Assembly: GCF_017744695.1 (NCBI RefSeq)
Contig: NZ_JAGIAS010000005.1
Coordinates: 124,001-188,000, forward strand
From: Dyadobacter sp.
GTDB taxonomy: Bacteria > Bacteroidota > Bacteroidia > Cytophagales > Spirosomataceae
Length of the DNA stretch: 64,000 nt
Direction: 5' to 3'
The position numbers were made by a program, and so were the translations under genes. Below are positions 58,753 through 64,000 of this stretch, piece after piece (within the stretch, counting starts at the first letter, position 1; every line of letters starts with the position of its first letter). Under the pieces are notes generated by a model that was not told the DNA's origin, did no database searches, and worked only from the letters and a program-made list of their open reading frames with translations.

Positions 58753-60879
58753 CTATCCGACTTCAAAATTGAAGTCGCCATTCATCACCAGCCGCGCGTC
58801 GATCGGGTCGGGGCTGCCGGGGATTTGAAGGCCTTTGATTTTGGCGGTTTTACCTTTGCTAAGCAAGTCGAATACGTGTTTGTCGGTCAGTTTTTTGCCG
58901 AGGAACTCAAAAGGTATTTTAAAACCGCAAGCCTGGAAATTGCTGCATCCGTAAGCTGTTTTGCCCTTTTTTAAAAGGTGCTCCTTACATTTGGGGCAAT
59001 GAAGGGCTTCGATCGGGACCTCTTCTTTAGGTTCCCGGGGCTTGCGCTCTTTTTTAGGCTTTTCCTCTTTCTCCACGACCGCCGGCGCTTCCTCGATAAT
59101 GGTGATGGACCGCGCACGTTCGTTTTTAACTTCGTGCGTGAGTTTTACGACCATTTCAATCAATTCCTGCTTGAAAGTGTCCATGGCGTATTCGCCCTTT
59201 TCGATCAGGCGGAGCTTACGTTCCCAGTGGCCGGTGAGTTCGGCACTTTTGAGCAGTTCGTTCTGAATGGTGTCGATCAGGTCGATGCCGGTTTGGGTCG
59301 CAAAGACGTTCTTCTTTTTCTTTTCGATGTATTTACGTTTGAAGAGCGTCTCAATGATGTTGGCACGTGTCGACGGGCGGCCTATCCCGTTGTCTTTCAT
59401 TAATTCCCGCATTTCCTCGTCCTCGACTTGCTTCCCGGCGGTTTCCATGGCGCGTAGCAAAGTGGCCTCGGTGTAGGCTTTCGGCGGGGAGGTTTTGCCC
59501 TGGTGCACGCGTGGTTCGTGCGGACCGCGTTCACCTACCTCGAAAATCGGCATTACTTTTTCCTCTTCGGCTTCTTTTTTGGCGGCATTGTCGTTCACGT
59601 ACAATTCCCGCCAGCCTAGTTCGAGGATTTGCTTGCCAGTAGCTTTGAATTCCACCTGTCCGACCATTCCGAGCACGGTCGTATTGGATACCTTACATTC
59701 AGGGTAAAAAACGGCGATAAAACGCCTGGTGATCAGATCGTAAATGCGCTTTTCGTCCTGGCCGATATGCACAGGCAGCACGCCCGTAGGGATAATCGCA
59801 TGGTGATCGGTTACCTTCTTGTCGTCGAAAACGTTTTTCGACTTGGGGATCGGCAGGTTAGCAAGCAGCGGGGCCGTGTACTGGCTGTAATAGGTCAGCT
59901 CCCGCAGGATTCCCTCCATTTTCGGGTGCAAATCTTCCGAAAGGTAAGTGGTATCTACGCGCGGGTAAGTGACGAATTTCTTTTCGTAGAGGTTTTGAAT
60001 ATGTTTCAAAGTGTCCTCTGCCGAATAGCCGTATTTTTTATTCGCCTCGACTTGCAATGAGGTAAGGTCGAAAAGCCTGGGATTGCCTTCTTTTCCTTCC
60101 TTCTTTTCAAAAGCGGTTATCTCAAAATCGTGCTGTTGCAGGTAAGCCAGGCCTTTATTGGCTTTTTCGACATTTTTGATGCGATCGATTGTCGCGGTAA
60201 ACTCCGTTTCGCGGTAGATCGTTTTCAGCTCCCAGTATTCTTCCGAAACAAATGCATCTATTTCCTTTTGTCGCTGGACGATCAGCGCGAGGGTGGGGGT
60301 CTGCACGCGTCCGATGGACAATACGGCTTTTCCACCACCGAATTTTTTGGTAAAGAGGCGCGTCGCATTCATTCCGAGTAGCCAGTCGCCAATCGCGCGG
60401 GCGCTGCCGGCCGCGTACAGGTTGTCGTACTGGCTGCCTTCGCGGAGTTTGTCGAAGCCCTCGCGGATAGCCTGTTCGGTAAGCGACGAGATCCACAGCC
60501 GCTTGACAGGCACAGTGCATTTTGCTTTCAGCAGTACCCAGCGCTGGATCAGCTCACCTTCCTGGCCTGCGTCACCACAGTTGATCACCTCTTCACAATT
60601 GCGCACGAGCGTTTCGATGACGCCGAACTGCCGCATGGCGCCTTCATTATCTATCAGTTTGATCCCGAAACTGGAAGGGATCATGGGCAGGTCTTCCAGC
60701 CGCCATGATTTCCAGCGCTCGGTATAGTCGTGGGGCTCTTTTAATGTGCAGAAATGGCCGAAAGTCCAGGTTACCTGATAGCCGTTACCTTCGTAATAGC
60801 CGTCGCGGCGCTGGCCTGCGCCGATCACTGCTGCAATATCTTTGGCAACGCTGGGTTTTTCCGCAATGCAAACTTTCAT
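58753..60879 (-). CDS. topB: DNA topoisomerase III
   Basis: A 708-residue type IA topoisomerase that relaxes or decatenates single-stranded DNA, replication intermediates and plasmids. It has the TOPRIM opening (MKVCIAEKPSVAKDIAAVIGA), the catalytic tyrosine in FVTYPRVDTTYLSE (about residue 305), the topo III motif IGRVQTPTLALIVQRQ, and a C-terminal zinc-ribbon-like motif (CPKCKEHLLKKGK, GCSNFQACGFKI). The longest frame starts at 60957 but adds 26 residues before MKVCIAEKPS, so 60879 is the proper start. TopB of this length in Bacteroidota is chromosomal or borne on conjugative elements; no such element is seen here. Confidence 0.95.
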   Translation of the reverse strand: MKVCIAEKPSVAKDIAAVIGAGQRRDGYYEGNGYQVTWTFGHFCTLKEPHDYTERWKSWRLEDLPMIPSSFGIKLIDNEGAMRQFGVIETLVRNCEEVINCGDAGQEGELIQRWVLLKAKCTVPVKRLWISSLTEQAIREGFDKLREGSQYDNLYAAGSARAIGDWLLGMNATRLFTKKFGGGKAVLSIGRVQTPTLALIVQRQKEIDAFVSEEYWELKTIYRETEFTATIDRIKNVEKANKGLAYLQQHDFEITAFEKKEGKEGNPRLFDLTSLQVEANKKYGYSAEDTLKHIQNLYEKKFVTYPRVDTTYLSEDLHPKMEGILRELTYYSQYTAPLLANLPIPKSKNVFDDKKVTDHHAIIPTGVLPVHIGQDEKRIYDLITRRFIAVFYPECKVSNTTVLGMVGQVEFKATGKQILELGWRELYVNDNAAKKEAEEEKVMPIFEVGERGPHEPRVHQGKTSPPKAYTEATLLRAMETAGKQVEDEEMRELMKDNGIGRPSTRANIIETLFKRKYIEKKKKNVFATQTGIDLIDTIQNELLKSAELTGHWERKLRLIEKGEYAMDTFKQELIEMVVKLTHEVKNERARSITIIEEAPAVVEKEEKPKKERKPREPKEEVPIEALHCPKCKEHLLKKGKTAYGCSNFQACGFKIPFEFLGKKLTDKHVFDLLSKGKTAKIKGLQIPGSPDPIDARLVMNGDFNFEVG

Positions 60880-61039
60880 AGGTTCCTTTCCGCGGTCGCT
60901 GTTTTTCCGACCGGTGTGTCTGTTGTCGCTCCCTTTGAGGGCTGCAAAGATGGTCATTTTTGTCCAGACTTCCCGCCGTCACTCCTTCGATTTGCCTTCC
61001 TGCCGGCGGGTAAAAGGATGTGTGAAGGGCCAATTCTGA

Positions 61040-61467
61040 CCGAATAATCAATCGAGAGAAAAAATTTTTAAAAATTTTTCAAAAAAATTTCGCGGTTTTT
61101 AGGTTCTGCGGATCAATTCTTCTGCGATTTTGGGTATTGGTAGAATCCACTCCAAATTTAATTTGGTTTTGAGTGGTTGGCTTAGAATAAAATAGAAGTG
61201 TTTAATGGCGCTTAACAATAAGGTAATATAAGCGCCCGGCGGTGCGAAATGTTATGGGGTCGAAAAAACGGATATTTGGCGATTTTTAATTTTTCAATCT
61301 TTGAATAGTTATATGAATGATACTGTATGAAGCGGGCTTTGTGTCGATTATTGGTGTTGTATTATTCTGCTATCAAGTGCGTTGAACGTTTGTTTTCAGA
61401 ATATTGTATTATATTTGTACTCGAAATACGAATGAGAACACAAGCAAAACACAAAACACTATTACCA
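61040..61467. other. Long AT-rich intergenic region
   Basis: About 430 bases between topB and the small exported protein without a gene on either strand. It is much more AT-rich than the rest (A/T runs at 61060-61085) and contains a bulged hairpin around 61147-61176 (ccact/agtgg with an inner ccaaat/atttgg) of unknown role. The only confident signal is the promoter at 61389-61417. Confidence 0.6.
61389..61417 (+). promoter_or_regulatory. Promoter before the small exported protein
   Basis: TTTG at 61389-61392, 17-base spacer, TATATTTG at 61410-61417, matching the Bacteroidota consensus. Transcription would begin near 61424, leaving a leader of about 45 bases before the ATG at 61468. Confidence 0.7.
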
Positions 61468-61722
61468 ATGAAAAATGCAAAAAACCTGCTAGCCGTTGCT
61501 TTGGTAGCAATCACTAGCGCAGCTTATGCCAACAACAATTCTACATATACAGTTGAAGAAAAAACCAAAGTAGCAGTTGTTAACAACACATTGCCCGCTA
61601 CGGCACCAGTCCTGGAAAGCCCAGCGCCGCAAAAAGTGAAAAATACGCCTGACACCAATTATAGCGCAGCTCAAAAAGCCGCTATCGTAGGCCTCCAATT
61701 GAAAAGTGTAACTACGAAGTAA
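61468..61722 (+). CDS. Small exported protein of unknown function
   Basis: An 84-residue protein with a Sec signal peptide (MKNAKNLLAVALVAITSAAY then ANNN) and a short, alanine- and proline-rich mature part (TYTVEEKTKVAVVNNTL to VGLQLKSVTTK). No known domain. The frame is open back to 61327, but the promoter and the signal peptide define 61468 as the start. It has its own promoter and a strong terminator, so it is a separate small gene. Confidence 0.72.
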   Translation: MKNAKNLLAVALVAITSAAYANNNSTYTVEEKTKVAVVNNTLPATAPVLESPAPQKVKNTPDTNYSAAQKAAIVGLQLKSVTTK

Positions 61723-61766
61723 GTGATTGAACCTCATGGGGTTCGGTTAAGATTGATTGATGGTTT

Positions 61767-61798
61767 AAAAAGGGAGAAGATTTTCTCCCTTTTTTTGT
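61767..61798 (+). terminator. Rho-independent terminator after the small exported protein
   Basis: Stem aaaaagggagaa (61767-61778) with ttctcccttttt (61783-61794), a 4-base loop, then a run of T to 61797. A strong terminator 45 bases past the stop. Confidence 0.92.
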
Positions 61799-61854
61799 TG
61801 GCAGTGGCTTAATATCGGATAGGAAGTAAAAAAGGAAATCCCGATATTTGGGGT

Positions 61855-62808
61855 ATGTTTGAGATAGACCTTACCGATATGCTTGACATGCAACCCGTAT
61901 TTGACAGGTTGTATGAAAAACGCGACCAGATTAAGAACAGTCGCCCCATTCCTGGTTCCGCTCTTGTGAAGATCAGGGAGGGGCTTGCTTTGGAATGGAC
62001 CTATAACAGCAATAGTATCGAGGGCAACACGCTTAGTTTACGAGAAACGCAACTGGTGTTGCAGGAGGGCATTACCATTAAAGGGAAGTCACTACGGGAG
62101 CATTTTGAAGCGCATAACCATGAGAAGGCGATCCAGTACCTGTATGGCCTGGTGAGCCCGGATTATGCCATGCGGAGTATCGACATCCTTTCGCTGCACG
62201 GGCTGGTGTTGCGGTCCATCGAAGATGATTTCGCGGGCCGCATACGCGACGCGGGCGTACGTATTGTGGGCGCGAACTTTACACCGCCTAATGCCCGGAA
62301 GGTACCAGACCTGCTCGACCAGCTAATCGGATTCATCAATGAGAACCCGATGGGCTTGAATGACATACTTCTGGCTACTGTTTTTCACCATCGCCTGGTT
62401 TGGATCCATCCTTTTTTTGATGGAAATGGGCGGACGGTGCGGCTGGCGATGAACCTTTTGCTCATGCGTGCCGGGTTTCCACCGGCTATCATTCTTAAAA
62501 ATGACAGGAAGAAGTATTATGAAGCTTTGAACCAGGCCAACAAGGGCTCGTACCAAAAGCTCGGGGTTTTGATGACCCAGGCTTTGGAACGTAGTTTGAA
62601 TATTTACCTCAATGCTTTGCCGGGTTATGAGTATGAATATGAGCCGATTGTGCGCATTGTGGAGGAGCCGGAAGTACCTTACGGGCAGGAGTATGTGAGC
62701 CTGCTGGCACGCCAGGGGAAGATTGACGCCTATAAAGAAGGGAATGTCTGGTATACTACGCGGGAGGCGGTGAAGGATTATGTAGAAAACAGAAAGCGGA
62801 AACGCTAG
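61855..62808 (+). CDS. Fic-domain protein with built-in inhibitory motif
   Basis: A 317-residue Fic protein, predicted to transfer AMP or another nucleotide to a target protein. The active-site motif HPFFDGNGRTVR is at residues 185-196 (His185, with D189, N191, R193 and R196). The N-terminal (S/T)xxxE(G/N) inhibitory motif is SNSIEG (S52-G57, with E56), so the enzyme is autoinhibited (class II layout). The N-terminal segment RPIPGSALVKIREGLALEWTYNS is typical of the Fic_N family. The C-terminal 50 residues (LLARQGKIDAYKEGNVWYTTREAV) look like a winged-helix-like element. No separate antitoxin gene is adjacent. Confidence 0.93.
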   Translation: MFEIDLTDMLDMQPVFDRLYEKRDQIKNSRPIPGSALVKIREGLALEWTYNSNSIEGNTLSLRETQLVLQEGITIKGKSLREHFEAHNHEKAIQYLYGLVSPDYAMRSIDILSLHGLVLRSIEDDFAGRIRDAGVRIVGANFTPPNARKVPDLLDQLIGFINENPMGLNDILLATVFHHRLVWIHPFFDGNGRTVRLAMNLLLMRAGFPPAIILKNDRKKYYEALNQANKGSYQKLGVLMTQALERSLNIYLNALPGYEYEYEPIVRIVEEPEVPYGQEYVSLLARQGKIDAYKEGNVWYTTREAVKDYVENRKRKR

Positions 62809-62835
62809 CTGCGGCCGCAGGCCTTGAAATAGTGG

Positions 62836-62863
62836 GGGCGAAGCCGGAGCTTCGCCCTGTTTT
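62836..62863 (+). terminator. Hairpin terminator between the Fic and BamA-like genes
   Basis: Stem gggcgaagc (62836-62844) with gcttcgccc (62849-62857), 4-base loop, then tgtttta. It lies 27 bases past the Fic stop and abuts the stop codon of the convergent BamA-like gene. Confidence 0.8.
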
Positions 62864-64000
62864 ACCTAAAAAAGCTTCCGATAGAGATCATGAGCAGCAA
62901 CGACTCCTCTTTGGAAGTTCCCGCACTGATATTGAATGCAAATTGCTCGCGGAACGGCGTGACGTAAAACCCGCCGCCATAGCCCTGATGCCAGTAATTG
63001 GCACCGTCGGGGTCATTTTTGGCCCAAACTCTTCCTACATCATAAAATGCCCGCACACCCATTTTCAGCGGGACGAAGGTATTCCGGGTTTCGGTGAGCT
63101 GCCAGCGCAGTTCGGTGTTGAGAAATCCTTTCGATTCCCCTGTGAAACGATTGCGCTTGAAACCGCGGAGGTCGTTGAGCTGGCCGAGCGAGAAAAGTTT
63201 GTAGAATGGCAGCTGACCTTTCGCGATGCCTCCACCGAGCCGGAGACCAAGTGTGAGCGGGTTTTTGCTACGGTTGGACAGGTATTGCTCTATTTCAAGT
63301 TCCGAGATTGAAGCCAGGCCGTTGCGCGATTGCGAGACGTGGCCGGCCTGCTGGGTTAGCTGCACACGAAAGCCGCGTTCGGGTAATGCGGCGCGGTCGC
63401 GGAAGTCGAGGTTAAGAATACCTTTTGCGAAGATTAAATGCAACTGCTCCACGCCGAAGATATCCGGGCGGTCGGCCAGGTAGCTGTTGTTTCTTTGAAT
63501 GCCCTCGGCAAGCTCGTAACTTCCCGTAACTTCGATTTTGCTCTGTTTCCAGAACTGGCGGAGTAACCCGGCAGAAACCGCAAACGAGTTGTATTGTGTA
63601 CGGTAGTAGTTGGAAGGCAGGTCGTTGTTTTTGGGGGTATTATTACCTACTCCGAAAAAGAAGTTGTAGTTGAGTGGCCGTGACAAAGTCACCTGCGAAA
63701 TGCCGTCCCATTTGCCCAACAGCTGCCGGAACTGGTTGTTGTAACTGAATTCATAATTTCCTTTCACGCTTACCGATGCACTGAGCGAATGCTTTGCGGC
63801 GAAATCCGGCTTGCCGAAACGCTGGCGCGTGAAGGTAACTCCTCCATGGACGGCGAAGCCCACGAAGGGGTTGTAAGTAAGCAATGCAATCGGCAGATAG
63901 GTATTGTATTTGAATGCATTGCGGTCGTATTCGTAATAGCGCTCGTCCACCGGTTTTACTTCGCGCGCTTCACTGCCGAGTTCGTGATGTGGGTTGGGAT
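62862..64000 (-). CDS. BamA/TamA-like outer-membrane barrel, N-terminal part missing
   Basis: The C-terminal 379 residues of an outer-membrane beta-barrel; the frame is open to the window edge, so a GTG at 63950 is not the start. Barrel strands alternate throughout (VTLSRPLNYNFFFGVGNNT, FRVQLTQQAGHVSQSRNG). The segment LPFYKLFSLGQLNDLRGFKRNRFTGESKGFLNTELRWQL, followed by FYDVGRVW, is characteristic of the Surface Antigen (Omp85) barrel (the VRGF/Y loop region here reads LRGFKRNRF). The final residues, ISAGTSKEESLLLMISIGSFF, end in Phe as expected for a barrel C-terminus plus one Arg. POTRA or a metallophosphoesterase domain may be upstream in Bacteroidota; it cannot be seen here. Confidence 0.85.
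   Translation of the reverse strand, partial: PNPHHELGSEAREVKPVDERYYEYDRNAFKYNTYLPIALLTYNPFVGFAVHGGVTFTRQRFGKPDFAAKHSLSASVSVKGNYEFSYNNQFRQLLGKWDGISQVTLSRPLNYNFFFGVGNNTPKNNDLPSNYYRTQYNSFAVSAGLLRQFWKQSKIEVTGSYELAEGIQRNNSYLADRPDIFGVEQLHLIFAKGILNLDFRDRAALPERGFRVQLTQQAGHVSQSRNGLASISELEIEQYLSNRSKNPLTLGLRLGGGIAKGQLPFYKLFSLGQLNDLRGFKRNRFTGESKGFLNTELRWQLTETRNTFVPLKMGVRAFYDVGRVWAKNDPDGANYWHQGYGGGFYVTPFREQFAFNISAGTSKEESLLLMISIGSFFR

Noticed and set aside
61147-61176. Bulged hairpin (ccact/agtgg with inner ccaaat/atttgg) in the long intergenic region
   Set aside because: The stem is short and interrupted and no T-tract follows, so it is neither a terminator nor a recognisable riboswitch. Mentioned only as part of the region.

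Overview
The window looks like chromosomal DNA of a Bacteroidota species, most probably in the Cytophagales and close to Dyadobacter (inference from gene content; no database search was possible). Three things point there: promoters of the Bacteroidota sigma type (TTG or TTTG, about 17-20 bases, then TAnnTTTG) before rpsT, a TetR gene, a NUDIX gene and a small exported protein; type IX secretion C-terminal sorting domains on two exported proteins; and lineage-typical families such as a DUF3822-like protein before coaD, a DUF6496-like lysine-rich protein and a malic enzyme fused to a phosphotransacetylase-like domain. I see no rRNA, tRNA, CRISPR array, insertion sequence or prophage. Genes lie on both strands in short operons, and convergent pairs often touch or overlap at their ends.

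Layout. Positions 1-5000: the end of folP, the c-di-AMP cyclase gene cdaA, rpsT, an exported beta-propeller protein and an ABC-F ATPase. 5000-7450: a gluconate-2-dehydrogenase-type pair (small Tat-signal subunit plus GMC flavoprotein). 7600-15400: housekeeping genes (threonylcarbamoyl-AMP synthase, RecD-like helicase, CBS protein, two NUDIX hydrolases, DUF3822-like protein, coaD, a CorC/HlyC-type protein, pyrE). 15500-28350: metabolism and envelope (aldo/keto reductase, a divergent PPK1 homologue, TetR regulator, serine acetyltransferase, lipoprotein hydrolase, T9SS cargo, isoaspartyl peptidase, GH2 glycosidase, malic enzyme). 28460-35410: one minus-strand surface-polysaccharide run (WecA/MraY-like initiator, four glycosyltransferases, a WcaF-like acetyltransferase, an anchored SGNH hydrolase). 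35690-39610: hydrolase, VOC protein, an AbiEii-type nucleotidyltransferase with a likely partner, an exported amidohydrolase and a DUF6496-like protein. 39800-49750: a very large hybrid histidine kinase, SDR, type II NADH dehydrogenase, CorA, an FN3/T9SS protein and a GH18 chitinase. 49740-64000: SNF2 helicase with SWIM finger, DUF481 protein, an exported oxidoreductase and amidohydrolase, SDR and aldo/keto reductase, a small HTH protein, topB, a small exported protein, a Fic protein and the C-terminal part of a BamA/TamA-like barrel.

Most of the window is ordinary core genome, and no complete new multi-gene system is evident. The best leads are a PPK1 homologue that keeps the phosphohistidine but has lost nearly every other catalytic residue, an ABC-F protein whose degenerate motifs all fall in one of its two ATP sites, an AbiEii-type toxin-like gene overlapping a likely partner, a four-copy 14-bp tandem repeat lying between two convergent stop codons, and a 28-bp inverted repeat between pyrE and its convergent neighbour.
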